A DNA stretch of 64,000 bases, taken from the NCBI RefSeq assembly GCF_947495205.1, contig NZ_CANLXV010000001.1:62001-126000 (forward strand), written 5' to 3'. This DNA is from an uncultured Polaribacter sp. (GTDB lineage: Bacteria > Bacteroidota > Bacteroidia > Flavobacteriales > Flavobacteriaceae). Of the stretch, positions 10,043 through 18,065 are shown one piece after another. Below the pieces are notes generated by a model, which saw nothing but the letters and a program-made list of their open reading frames with translations, made no database searches and was not told the origin of the DNA. Position 1 is the stretch's first letter, and each line of letters begins with the position of its first letter. Made by a program: the position numbers and the translations under genes.

Positions 10043-10210
10043 GGGCGTTTTAACGGGCTTTCCATTGTATCTTTTTTTTAACTGCCATTCCTCTAAGTAT
10101 ACTTCTTTATAAACTATGGCAATCTCATAATCCGAAAGAAATTGCTTCGTACCTCGCAATACGCTTATTTAAGTAGGTAAAAAAAAGGATGCCATTGCAA
10201 TCCCTAACGC
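10043..10210. repeat. dispersed intergenic element, copy 1
   Basis: This lies in the 515-bp gap between kynA and hppD, which holds no convincing gene. It begins GGGCGTT, followed by GGGCTTTCCATTG, and ends CCATTGCAATCCCTAACGC. The same ordered blocks (GGGCGTT, GGCTTT, CAATCCTTAACGC) recur downstream of serS near 57.9 kb. Such blocks are common between genes in flavobacterial genomes as I remember them; their function is unknown. The rest of the gap holds only the palindrome at its hppD end and the kynA promoter. Confidence 0.55.
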
Positions 10211-10372
10211 ATATTGCGTATTTAAAAACTTTAGTTAATAATTCAGAACTTTCTATATATAAATCAATAAAAAACACCTTTAAGATTAAAAAGAAATCTT
10301 GGAGGATCTATAGAAATTTCAACTTTCACAATAAACTATTACTACAAACTGCTTTAAATACTTTAAACGATA

Positions 10373-10405
10373 AGACCTCACAGGTTTTAAAAACCTGTGA
10401 GGTCT
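10373..10405. repeat. 33-bp palindromic repeat, copy A (downstream of hppD)
   Basis: AGACCTCACAGGTTTT is followed by its reverse complement AAAAACCTGTGAGGTCT, making a nearly perfect hairpin. It starts about 47 bp past the hppD stop and could end that transcript. An almost identical copy lies at the other end of hppD, so it is a mobile or REP-type palindrome rather than an ordinary terminator. Confidence 0.8.
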
Positions 10406-10451
10406 GTAATTTTTTTACTGCACACTGCCAACTAAAAAACTGGAGACTTTT

Positions 10452-11612
10452 TTAAAGCGTTCCTCTTTTTTCTTGTTCTCTTTCTATAGATTCAAACAAA
10501 GCTTTAAAGTTTCCTGCTCCAAAACCTTTGGCACCCATTCTCTGAATAATTTCGAAAAACAAAGTTGGCCTGTCTTCTAAAGGTTTTGTAAAAATTTGCA
10601 GTAAATACCCTTCTTCATCTGCATCTATCATTATTCCTAAGCTTTTTAGCTTTTCTATATCTTCTTTTAATTCGTGATTGTGTTCTTCTAATCTTCCAGG
10701 AACAGCTTTATAATATGCTTCTGGTGGAGTTGATAAAAACTCGATTCCGTTTGCTTTTAATTGCGATACTGTTTTAACAATATCATCTGTTGCTATGGCA
10801 ATATGTTGTACGCCTGCGCCTTCGTAAAAATCTAAATATTCTTCTATTTGAGAACGTTTTTTACCTTCTGCTGGTTCGTTTATGGGGAATTTTATACGCC
10901 CATTTCCATTAGACATTACTTTGCTCATTAATGCAGAATATTCTGTATGAATTTGCTTATCATCAAAAGATAAAAAATTTACAAATCCCATAACATCTTC
11001 GTAAAACTTTACCCATTTGTTCATCTGATTCCAACCTACATTACCAACCATATGATCTATGTATTTTAAACCTGCTGTTGGCGGATTGTAATCTGATTCC
11101 CATTTTTGAAAACCTGGTAAAAATGTTCCTTTATAGTTTTTACGTTCTACAAATAGATGTACAGTTTCTCCATAGGTATAGATTCCTGCACTTACAACTT
11201 CGCCAAATTCGTCTTTTTCTACGGTTGGTTTCTTGTAAGATTTTGCGCCACGTTTTGTAGTTTCTTCATACGCTTTTCTGGCATCTTCTACCCAAAGTGC
11301 TATTACTTTTACGCCATCGCCATGTTTTACAATATGATTATTTATTGACGATTTGCTATGTAACGGTGTTGTAAGCATTAACTTAATTTTGTCTTGTGTT
11401 AAGACATAACTTACAGCATCTGTTGCACCTGTTTCTAAACCACGATAAGCATGAGATTGAAAACCAAAGGCGGTTTTATAAAAATGTGCAGCCTGTTTTG
11501 CATTACCAACGTAAAACTCAACATAATCTGTTCCTAAAAGTGGAAGAAAATCTTGTGCTCCTGAGAATATTTTTTCTAAACCGTAGTTTACTGATGCTGT
11601 TTTTTTTGACAT
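10452..11612 (-). CDS. hppD: 4-hydroxyphenylpyruvate dioxygenase
   Basis: This Fe(II) enzyme turns 4-hydroxyphenylpyruvate into homogentisate in tyrosine breakdown. It has two vicinal-oxygen-chelate halves. The iron ligands are visible in the C-terminal half: His in YIDHMVGN (about residue 185), His in VQHIAIATDD (about 269) and Glu in LFFEIIQRMG (about 353). I place the start at the ATG that begins MSKKTASVNYG, giving 386 residues. A GTG 24 bases further upstream is in frame but lies inside a palindromic repeat, so it is unlikely to be used. hmgA, the next pathway step, lies upstream in the same direction. Confidence 0.96.
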   Translation of the reverse strand: MSKKTASVNYGLEKIFSGAQDFLPLLGTDYVEFYVGNAKQAAHFYKTAFGFQSHAYRGLETGATDAVSYVLTQDKIKLMLTTPLHSKSSINNHIVKHGDGVKVIALWVEDARKAYEETTKRGAKSYKKPTVEKDEFGEVVSAGIYTYGETVHLFVERKNYKGTFLPGFQKWESDYNPPTAGLKYIDHMVGNVGWNQMNKWVKFYEDVMGFVNFLSFDDKQIHTEYSALMSKVMSNGNGRIKFPINEPAEGKKRSQIEEYLDFYEGAGVQHIAIATDDIVKTVSQLKANGIEFLSTPPEAYYKAVPGRLEEHNHELKEDIEKLKSLGIMIDADEEGYLLQIFTKPLEDRPTLFFEIIQRMGAKGFGAGNFKALFESIEREQEKRGTL

Positions 11613-11627
11613 ATCTTCTATTTTTTT

Positions 11628-11660
11628 AGACCTCACAGGTTTTCAAAACCTGTGAGGTCT
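11628..11660. repeat. 33-bp palindromic repeat, copy B (upstream of hppD)
   Basis: AGACCTCACAGGTTTT, one C, then AAAACCTGTGAGGTCT form a perfect palindrome. It ends 16 bases before the chosen hppD start, inside the leader, so a hairpin here could affect hppD expression. It matches the copy downstream of hppD apart from the centre. Confidence 0.85.
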
Positions 11661-11826
11661 TTGTATTTTTAAATAAGCAATTTCTAAATTGAAAGCAAGA
11701 TGTTTGCAAACAAGTTTAGCCGTGATTGAAACGACATCCTTTTTTGTTTTTCACAAAAAAGATATAGTGGAAAGCGCGAAATAGCTTCTAATAATTATTA
11801 TATTAATGAACGTTTTATTGCAAATT

Positions 11827-13020
11827 TTAGGATTGAGTGTTCTCCTTGTTTGGAGGGCTTAGGGGAGGAAGCCAACTCTTATAATAATCTTCATCCGCAA
11901 TTTTTATAGCTTCTTCTGTAACTTGCAAAGGTTTAAAAGTATCTACCATTACTGCCAATTCTTCGGTTCTGGTTTTGCCGATACTTTTTTCTGTGGTTCC
12001 TGGATGTGGACCATGTGGTATGCCTGCAGGATGTAAGGAAATATGCCCTTGATCTATATTGTTTCTGCTCATAAAATCGCCATCTACATAATAAATTACC
12101 TCATCTGAATCTATATTGCTGTGATTATAAGGCGCAGGAATTGAGTTTGGATGATAATCGTACAAACGTGGTACAAAACTGCAAATTACAAATGCATTGG
12201 TTTCAAAGGTTTGATGCACTGGTGGTGGTTGATGAATTCGCCCAGTGATTGGCTCAAAATCGTGAATTGAAAATGCGTAAGGAAAGTTATAACCATCATA
12301 ACCTACTACATCAAAAGGATGAGATGCATAGGTCATTTCTATAATTTCGTTTTGTTTTTTTACTTTGATTAAAAAATCGCCCAACTCATTATAGGTTTCT
12401 AATTCTTGGGGTCTACGCAAATCTCTTTCGCAAAAAGGAGCATGTTCTAATAATTGACCGAAATAATTTCTATATCTTTTTGGTGTATAAACAGGAGAAT
12501 ATGATTCAACAATAAAAAGTCTATTGTTTTCATCGTCAAAATCTAGTTTGTAGATAATTCCACGAGGAATTACCAAATAATCTCCGTATTTAAAATTAAT
12601 ATTTCCTAAATGGGTTCTTAATTTTCCTGATCCTTTATGAATAAAAATTACCTCGTCTGCATCTGTATTTTTATAAAAATAATCTTTTATAGATTTTTTT
12701 GGAGCCGATAAAATAATGTTACAATCAGAATTTGTTAATACGATTTTTCTACTTTCTAAATAATCGTTTTCTGGTTGTACTTGAAAACCTCTAAAACGGT
12801 AAGATTGAATATTATTGGCTTTGGCAATTTTTGGTTTTACAGCATATTGTTTTCCTATTTTTTTAACCATTGTTGGTCTGTGTTCATGATACGAATTGGT
12901 AGACATACCATCAAAACCAATGGTACCAAACAATTGCTCTGCATACAAGCTACCGTCTTTTTTACGAAATTGCGTGTGTCTTTTAGGTGGAATTTTTCCT
13001 AATTTATGATAGAAAGGCAT
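11827..13020 (-). CDS. hmgA: homogentisate 1,2-dioxygenase
   Basis: This enzyme cleaves the homogentisate ring to maleylacetoacetate, the step after HppD. The start MPFYHKLGKIPPKRHTQFRK and the later HEHRPT and GFDGMSTNSYH motifs are typical, and the metal-binding cupin region HPAGIPHGPHPG lies near residue 330. The length of 397 residues is normal for the bacterial short form. It is read in the same direction as hppD, but the 190-bp gap holds a palindrome, so the two may have separate messages. The maleylacetoacetate isomerase and fumarylacetoacetase genes are not in the window. Confidence 0.96.
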   Translation of the reverse strand: MPFYHKLGKIPPKRHTQFRKKDGSLYAEQLFGTIGFDGMSTNSYHEHRPTMVKKIGKQYAVKPKIAKANNIQSYRFRGFQVQPENDYLESRKIVLTNSDCNIILSAPKKSIKDYFYKNTDADEVIFIHKGSGKLRTHLGNINFKYGDYLVIPRGIIYKLDFDDENNRLFIVESYSPVYTPKRYRNYFGQLLEHAPFCERDLRRPQELETYNELGDFLIKVKKQNEIIEMTYASHPFDVVGYDGYNFPYAFSIHDFEPITGRIHQPPPVHQTFETNAFVICSFVPRLYDYHPNSIPAPYNHSNIDSDEVIYYVDGDFMSRNNIDQGHISLHPAGIPHGPHPGTTEKSIGKTRTEELAVMVDTFKPLQVTEEAIKIADEDYYKSWLPPLSPPNKENTQS

Positions 13021-13069
13021 AAAATATGTTTAATTATTGAACGGTTAAATTGTTTAATTGTTAAAAAGA

Positions 13070-13088
13070 CCTTGAAATAAATTCAGGG
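13070..13088. repeat. short imperfect palindrome of a dispersed type
   Basis: CCTTGAA and TTCAGGG flank ATAAA, followed by GTGAC. This resembles the CCTGAA...TTCAGG palindromes scattered between genes in related genomes. It lies in the hmgA leader. The call is weak and is based on one copy in this window. Confidence 0.3.
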
Positions 13089-13184
13089 TGACAACAAGTT
13101 GCCATTATTCTGGGTTTCTCTTTATCAAAAACTTTAGATACATTAATAATTCTATAAACATTTCAATCGATTTCGTTAACCTAA

Positions 13185-13192
13185 CAAATATA
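13185..13192 (-). promoter_or_regulatory. -7 promoter element of hmgA
   Basis: The minus strand reads TATATTTG, a perfect TAnnTTTG match. The implied hmgA leader is about 160 bases long and contains the short palindrome near 13.08 kb. Confidence 0.4.
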
Positions 13193-13235
13193 CAAAAAGG
13201 GTTTTAGAATTTTTTGTTAAGAATTTTTTGCGCAC

Positions 13236-13267
13236 AAAAAAACCGAAACTTTTAAGTTTCGGTTTTT
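13236..13267. terminator. intrinsic terminator of the ferritin gene
   Basis: AAAAACCGAAACT pairs with AGTTTCGGTTTTT around a 4-base loop, with A/T runs on both sides. It lies 20 bp beyond the ferritin stop codon. Confidence 0.9.
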
Positions 13268-13287
13268 AAATTTTTTGTTTCTAAACA

Positions 13288-13794
13288 CTACTCTGTTGGT
13301 AGTCTTTCGTCTATCATTTTTAATGGCATATCTCCCATTAATTCAAAAACATCTAGTATACTTCTTACTGTATCTTCTTCTTCTACTTGCTCATTTACAA
13401 ACCATTGTAAAAATACTTCAGATGCATAATCATCTACGCTTCTTGCTTGTTTAAAACATTTGTAAATAGATTGTGTTACATGAATTTCTTGATCTAAAGA
13501 AGTCTCGTAAATTGCTTTCAAGCTTTCAAAATCATTATTTACTATAGGAATTGCAGGAGAAATTGCAGCGCCACCAGCATCGTTTATAAAATTAAAAATT
13601 TTCATTCCGTGCTCTCTTTCTTCTTCTGCTTGCTTGTAAAAAAATGCTTTACTATTTACCAACTCTCGCTGATCACACCAAGAAGCCATTGCTAAATAAG
13701 ATGCAGATGCATGCATTTCTAATGCTATTTGTTCATTTAATACATCCATAACTTCTGGATGAATTGTCATTTGTCTTCTTATTGCTGTTTTCAT
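13288..13794 (-). CDS. ftnA: non-haem ferritin
   Basis: This iron-storage protein forms 24-mer shells in the cytoplasm. The four-helix bundle is clear. Ferroxidase-centre residues are present: Glu in NEQIALEMHASASYLAMASW, the EEEREHG motif (Glu and His), and Glu/Gln in WFVNEQVEEE. The 168 residues match bacterial FtnA. The gene has its own terminator and stands alone between hmgA and small unknown genes. No Fur box was identified by eye. Confidence 0.94.
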   Translation of the reverse strand: MKTAIRRQMTIHPEVMDVLNEQIALEMHASASYLAMASWCDQRELVNSKAFFYKQAEEEREHGMKIFNFINDAGGAAISPAIPIVNNDFESLKAIYETSLDQEIHVTQSIYKCFKQARSVDDYASEVFLQWFVNEQVEEEDTVRSILDVFELMGDMPLKMIDERLPTE

Positions 13795-13906
13795 CTTTTT
13801 AAAATTTAAAATCCTATCAAAGATAATTTAAAAAAACGTTGTTATAAAGGCAATTGTAAAATTTAAAGACAGTCTAAATAAAAGAGAAAACGCTATACTT
13901 GTATTG

Positions 13907-14194
13907 TTAAAAACTATAGAAACAATAAGATAGCTCTTCTTTAAGATCTAATAATTTAGGAATTTCTAAAAAAACAAGGTGTTTTCTATCTGCAATAAAA
14001 AGAAGTACAAAATTATCATTTGCAATAATTTCTTCTAAATTTTCTGAAGCAGTTAAGGTATTTACTTTATTACGTAATTGTAGCAATTGTGGAAATGACA
14101 AAGTTATTAATTTCTGATCTATCTTTAGTTGATAGTTGCAGAAGGTTTTCTTTATCAGTTGAATATTAAACGTTACATCTTTAAGCAGTTCCAT
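13907..14194 (-). CDS. conserved flavobacterial protein of unknown function
   Basis: This is a small 95-residue protein starting MELLKDVTFNIQLIKKTFCNYQL. It has alternating beta and helix segments, no signal peptide and no membrane segment. I recall near-identical proteins in other flavobacteria but no function for them. The pattern IKKTFCNYQLKI...ITLSFPQLLQLRNKV suggests a compact alpha/beta fold. It has its own Met start and lies 59 bp downstream of the next gene in the same direction. Confidence 0.7.
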   Translation of the reverse strand: MELLKDVTFNIQLIKKTFCNYQLKIDQKLITLSFPQLLQLRNKVNTLTASENLEEIIANDNFVLLFIADRKHLVFLEIPKLLDLKEELSYCFYSF

Positions 14195-14252
14195 GATGCA
14201 AATTTAAATATTATTTAGAATAAATAAGAATAAAGTTTTGTTTTTTTTATTT

Positions 14253-14585
14253 TTAAACAAAATAGGCTGTTCCTAATAATTTGTATAAAGGTGTAAAGCA
14301 TACTATTGCAATAATTATATACAGCCATATTTTGGTGAATACAGATACATTATCTTCTAAATCTAAATAGCTATTCTTTACATTTTTGGGTTGTAATAGT
14401 ATATCTTTAGATTCATAAATTGGGTTTTGTAGTGTATTGTCTGCCAATTTACTTTTTGGTATTTTTTTGTTATACAACATTAAAAGAATGGCAAGTAATA
14501 GTGTACCTAATGCGTAAAAGATTAAAGATTTTAAATCTAAACCAAATTCATATTTCGAAAATCGAATTAAATTTAATGCGGTCAT
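14253..14585 (-). CDS. small protein with two membrane segments, unknown function
   Basis: This 110-residue protein has hydrophobic helices near residues 20-38 and 86-104, separated by a polar loop of about 45 residues. I recognise no domain. The gene is preceded by the nfu terminator, so it is probably transcribed on its own with the small gene that follows it. Confidence 0.65.
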   Translation of the reverse strand: MTALNLIRFSKYEFGLDLKSLIFYALGTLLLAILLMLYNKKIPKSKLADNTLQNPIYESKDILLQPKNVKNSYLDLEDNVSVFTKIWLYIIIAIVCFTPLYKLLGTAYFV

Positions 14586-14621
14586 AATTATTAATTTGTC
14601 CTAAAATACAAAATAAAGTAA

Positions 14622-14660
14622 AAAAGACCTTTTAAATCTTAAAAATTTAAAAGGTCTTTT
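14622..14660. terminator. intrinsic terminator of the mrp-nfu operon
   Basis: AAAAGACCTTTTAAAT pairs with ATTTAAAAGGTCTTTT across a 7-base loop. It lies about 90 bp past the nfu stop, between nfu and the two-helix protein. Confidence 0.85.
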
Positions 14661-14748
14661 ATTTTTATATGTACTATAACTGTTGTTACAGTAGTTTATT
14701 TTAGTTCTTAAACTATTCGTATAATAAGAGTTTTACATACTAAAATAA

Positions 14749-14985
14749 TTAAGCTACATTAATTACTTCTTGTATTTGTGGCGCGTATTTTTTAATGGTT
14801 GCTTCTACTCCGTTTTTTAAGGTCATTTGGTTTACAGAACAACCTGTGCAAGCGCCTTCTAATTGCACTTTTACAATTTCATTTTCTATAGACAATAATT
14901 TTATATTGCCACCATCGCTCATTAAAAAAGGACGAATTTCATCTAACGCTTTTTCTACATTATTTAAAGTTTCTTCTGCCGTCAT
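14749..14985 (-). CDS. nfu: NifU C-terminal-type Fe-S scaffold (Nfu)
   Basis: This 78-residue protein consists only of the NifU C-terminal domain. The cluster-binding CxxC is at Cys46 and Cys49 in GACTGCSVNQMTLKNGVE. Nfu proteins carry [4Fe-4S] or [2Fe-2S] clusters to target enzymes in the cytoplasm. The start lies 4 bp past the mrp stop, so the two are cotranscribed, which fits a shared role in cluster delivery. Confidence 0.93.
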   Translation of the reverse strand: MTAEETLNNVEKALDEIRPFLMSDGGNIKLLSIENEIVKVQLEGACTGCSVNQMTLKNGVEATIKKYAPQIQEVINVA

Positions 14986-14989
14986 AATT

Positions 14990-16129
14990 TTACTTTTTTA
15001 CTACACTACAACCACTCATTGTAGTAATTCTTACTACTTCTGTTGGCGGTAAATTTTCGTTTCTTTTTACTAACTGCCCTACCATTTCTTTGGTAATATT
15101 TGCAAACGCATCTTCTAACAACGTGTTTTCTTGCAATGCTACAGGACGCCCAACATCGCCAGCTTCTCTAATACTTTGTACTAAAGGAATTTCTCCTAAA
15201 AATACAGTTTTAATATCTGTTGCTAAATTTTTAGCACCGTCTTGTCCAAAAATATAATATTTATTATCTGGCAATTCTGCTGGTGTAAAATACGCCATAT
15301 TTTCTACGATACCTAAAACAGGTACTTTAATATTTTCTTGTTGAAACATTGCTACTCCTTTTTTAGCATCTGCTAAAGCAATGTTTTGTGGTGTACTTAC
15401 CACAACTGCCCCATTTATTGGTAAGGCTTGTACTATAGATAAATGCACGTCTCCTGTTCCTGGAGGTAAATCTATCAAAAGAAAATCTAACTCGCCCCAA
15501 TCTGCATCAAAAATTAATTGATTTAAAGCTTTAGAAGCCATTGGTCCTCGCCAAATTACTGCTTGATCTGGATTTGTAAAAAACCCTAAAGACAATAATT
15601 TTACTCCATAATTTTCTATAGGCTTCATTTTAGAGCGCCCGTCTACTTTTACAGAAAGTGGCTTTTCTCTTTCAACATCAAACATAATGTGTTGTGATGG
15701 TCCATAAATATCTGCATCTAAAACGCCTACTTTAAAACCCATTTTTGCTAAAGACACTGCAGTATTTGCTGTAATTGTAGATTTACCAACACCACCTTTA
15801 CCAGAAGCTACTGCAATAATATTTTGAATATTTGGTATTTCTTTACCACGAATAACATTAGGATTTACCTTTGGCGCAGGCTTTTCTACTTTTACATTTA
15901 TTTTTACGTCTGTTACTTCTAAAACCTTGCTTTTTATTGCCTTGGTTATTTCAGATTCTATTTTCTTTTTTGCCTGTAAAGTAGGGTTACTAATGGTTAC
16001 ATCTACAATAACTTCATTACCAAAAGTTACCACATTTGTTACGTTTTTATTTTCCACTAAACTTTTACCTTCACCAGGTGCAGTAATTGTTTCTAAGGCG
16101 TTGTATATATCTTGTTTTGTAAAACTCAT
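14990..16129 (-). CDS. mrp: Mrp/ApbC-family P-loop ATPase for Fe-S cluster transfer
   Basis: A DUF59 (MIP18-like) domain covers residues 1-80, followed by a ParA-like ATPase with deviant Walker A GKGGVGKST near residue 111 and a DADIYGPSQH switch. The family carries Fe-S clusters to apoproteins. Unlike E. coli Mrp, the segment after NMAYF reads TPAELPDNKYYIFG and lacks the CxxC that binds the bridging cluster; the only late Cys is in GCSVVKK at the end. Relatives in this phylum seem to share the loss. It forms an operon with nfu. Confidence 0.93.
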   Translation of the reverse strand: MSFTKQDIYNALETITAPGEGKSLVENKNVTNVVTFGNEVIVDVTISNPTLQAKKKIESEITKAIKSKVLEVTDVKINVKVEKPAPKVNPNVIRGKEIPNIQNIIAVASGKGGVGKSTITANTAVSLAKMGFKVGVLDADIYGPSQHIMFDVEREKPLSVKVDGRSKMKPIENYGVKLLSLGFFTNPDQAVIWRGPMASKALNQLIFDADWGELDFLLIDLPPGTGDVHLSIVQALPINGAVVVSTPQNIALADAKKGVAMFQQENIKVPVLGIVENMAYFTPAELPDNKYYIFGQDGAKNLATDIKTVFLGEIPLVQSIREAGDVGRPVALQENTLLEDAFANITKEMVGQLVKRNENLPPTEVVRITTMSGCSVVKK

Positions 16130-16452
16130 TATTTATAAGGTCTTTTAATTCACTTTTAAAAATTAGTTTTTAAGTAAATTTAAGATACAAAGATACAGTT
16201 ATCTCTTAAAAAAATTATGTTAATAAATTAGGTTTATTTATAGATTGATAATTGGAAATAATACCAAAAAACGCACACTCCAAAGAAAAATATAATTTTT
16301 TCTGGAAATTATCTAGCAAAGAAAAAGGTATTCTTAAAATTTTAATCGTTAAAAACCTACTTTTTAAAGTACTAATTTGTGCACCTAACGTTTTTTAAAA
16401 TAAAAAACGAAAGCAATTTTTTAGATTTATAATGAAATAAAAAAAATGTAAA
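16130..16452. other. intergenic region with the mrp promoter only
   Basis: This 323-bp region separates leftward mrp from a rightward small exported protein. A -7 box for mrp, TATCTTTG on the minus strand, lies at 16188-16195. The rest is AT-rich; I see no gene, RNA or repeat in it. Confidence 0.5.
16188..16195 (-). promoter_or_regulatory. -7 promoter element of mrp-nfu
   Basis: The minus strand reads TATCTTTG, a perfect TAnnTTTG match, giving a leader of roughly 55 bases before the mrp ATG. Confidence 0.45.
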
Positions 16453-16911
16453 ATGAAAAATATCAAATACCTACTTAGTTTCATCATCTTAATAAGCTTA
16501 AACACCTACGCTCAAAAGGTTACACAAAGTAATTTTACCTCTAAATATCCTAGATCGTTTAAAGCATCTCACAATATAGTTATTAAAAATGCAATTTTAA
16601 GTGATGGTGCTTATGTTTTTGAGGGAAAAAAAGGTAAAATTTTTATTACTTTAGAAAACGGTATTTATACAGAAATACATCCTAAAAATAAATTTGTAAA
16701 AGCTAAAATAACATGGGTTTCTGAGTATTCTTACAAATTAAAAATTATTGAAACAAATAAGAAGAAACTTAAATATAATATTGGAGAAGAATTTATATCT
16801 AAAATTACAAATATTAATCAAGACAAATATTCATACCAAAGGATGCTTAAAAATGGCAGAATGTTAAGAGGCGAATTATTAAAATTAGACGAAGAAAATT
16901 CTAGAAAATAA
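16453..16911 (+). CDS. small exported protein of unknown function
   Basis: A signal peptide (MKNIKYLLSFIILISLNTYAQ) precedes a 130-residue basic, beta-rich domain, with strands such as YVFEGKKGKIFITLENGIYTE and AKITWVSEYSYKLKIIE. I do not recognise it. The pattern resembles small flavobacterial secreted proteins that report on a cell state through lysine-rich beta structure, but no function is assigned. It converges tail-to-tail with the alkyltransferase-like gene, with 2 bp between stops. Confidence 0.7.
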   Translation: MKNIKYLLSFIILISLNTYAQKVTQSNFTSKYPRSFKASHNIVIKNAILSDGAYVFEGKKGKIFITLENGIYTEIHPKNKFVKAKITWVSEYSYKLKIIETNKKKLKYNIGEEFISKITNINQDKYSYQRMLKNGRMLRGELLKLDEENSRK

Positions 16912-16913
16912 TA

Positions 16914-17249
16914 TTACAAAAGTTCTTCTAAAGGATTCCAAAAAATAGTTTCAAAATCTTGAATTTGATTTTCTACAACCACAACACCTTCATTCTCTAA
17001 CAATTGTTGCATTAAATTGGTGCCATTAAAATGATGTTTGCCTGTAAGTAAACCTTTTCTATTTACAACTCTATGTGCAGGTACTTCTTCTGCTTGATTG
17101 TGAGAATTATTCATTGCCCAACCTACCATTCTAGCAGATTTTGCTGCACCTAAATACTTTGCAATTGCACCATAGCTGGTTACTCTACCAAACGGAATTA
17201 ACCGCGCAGTTTGGTAAACTTTTTCAAAGAAATTATCAGATGCTTTCAT
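16914..17249 (-). CDS. alkyltransferase-like protein (ATL), MGMT fold without the reactive Cys
   Basis: The protein has the DNA-binding domain of O6-alkylguanine transferases: IPFGRVTSYGAIAKYLG (helix-turn-helix with the Tyr and Arg finger) and then PAHRVV. True MGMT enzymes have PCHRV; here Ala58 replaces the alkyl-accepting Cys. ATL proteins bind alkylated guanine and hand the lesion to nucleotide excision repair. The length of 111 residues matches ATLs and not full MGMT. It stands alone. Confidence 0.9.
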   Translation of the reverse strand: MKASDNFFEKVYQTARLIPFGRVTSYGAIAKYLGAAKSARMVGWAMNNSHNQAEEVPAHRVVNRKGLLTGKHHFNGTNLMQQLLENEGVVVVENQIQDFETIFWNPLEELL

Positions 17250-17384
17250 GTTTTAAAGATAATAATTATTTAACGGAGTTTGCCAACGCTAACAAAAACC
17301 AGAATTAAATAAACTTTAAAATTTTTGAAATATGTTTAGATAAAGTAACAGATTACCTAGAATCTAAGAATTACGTTTAAATAT

Positions 17385-18056
17385 TTAATACTTTAATCTA
17401 AATTGAATATAAGTAATAGGTTTGTCTACAGCTAAATATTGGTTTTCATAAAATGTTTGCGTTTCTGTAACTGCTGCAGGTGCACCACCATTTTTATAGA
17501 CATTATGGTTTGCATATAAAACTTCATGACCTTCACCATGTAATAAACCTAAAGTATAGCCATGCATAAATTCGCTATCGGTTTTTAGGTTCATAATACC
17601 GTCTGCTTTTAAAATAGTGTTGTATTTTTTCAAAAAGCTTGTATTGGTCATTCTATGTTTGGTACGTTGGTATTTTATTTGCGGATCTGGGAAAGTTATC
17701 CAAATTTCTGAGACTTCATTTGCCGCAAAAATATAATCTACCAATTCTATTTGAGTTCTTACAAAAGCAACATTTGGCAAGTTTTCTTCTAAAGCAGTTT
17801 TAGCACCTCGCCAAAAACGAGCGCCTTTTATATCTATACCAATAAAATTTTTATGAGGATTTTTTCTTGCTAAAGCAATAGTATATTCACCTTTACCACA
17901 ACCTAATTCTACAACAATAGGATTGTTGTTACCAAAAAAAGAATGCCATTTTCCTTTCTGAGAAAAATTGGTAATTACTTCTTCTCTTGTAGGTTGAATG
18001 ACATTTTTAAACGTTTCATTTTCTTTAAAACGTTTTAATTTGTTTTTGCTTCCCAA
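17385..18056 (-). CDS. trmB: tRNA (guanine-N7-)-methyltransferase
   Basis: This enzyme methylates G46 in tRNA variable loops using S-adenosylmethionine. The SAM site ELGCGKGEYTIALA is near residue 50, followed by the family motifs NFIGIDIKGARFWRGAKTA and ITFPDPQIKYQRTKHRMT. The start is a TTG: the sequence begins MGSKNKLKRFKENETF, which is the usual N-terminus of flavobacterial TrmB, and no in-frame ATG lies just upstream. The DUF6341 gene ends 9 bp upstream, so the two are cotranscribed. Confidence 0.94.
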   Translation of the reverse strand: MGSKNKLKRFKENETFKNVIQPTREEVITNFSQKGKWHSFFGNNNPIVVELGCGKGEYTIALARKNPHKNFIGIDIKGARFWRGAKTALEENLPNVAFVRTQIELVDYIFAANEVSEIWITFPDPQIKYQRTKHRMTNTSFLKKYNTILKADGIMNLKTDSEFMHGYTLGLLHGEGHEVLYANHNVYKNGGAPAAVTETQTFYENQYLAVDKPITYIQFRLKY

Positions 18057-18065
18057 ATTGTAAGT

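Noticed and set aside
10189..10455. An 88-codon rightward open frame between kynA and hppD
   Set aside because: It spans the dispersed repeat end and the 33-bp palindrome, has no ribosome-site context, and its translation looks like random AT-rich sequence.
11613..11636. Upstream GTG start for hppD (eight extra residues)
   Set aside because: The GTG lies inside a mobile-type palindrome; the ATG at 11612 has a normal AT-rich leader and gives a standard N-terminus.
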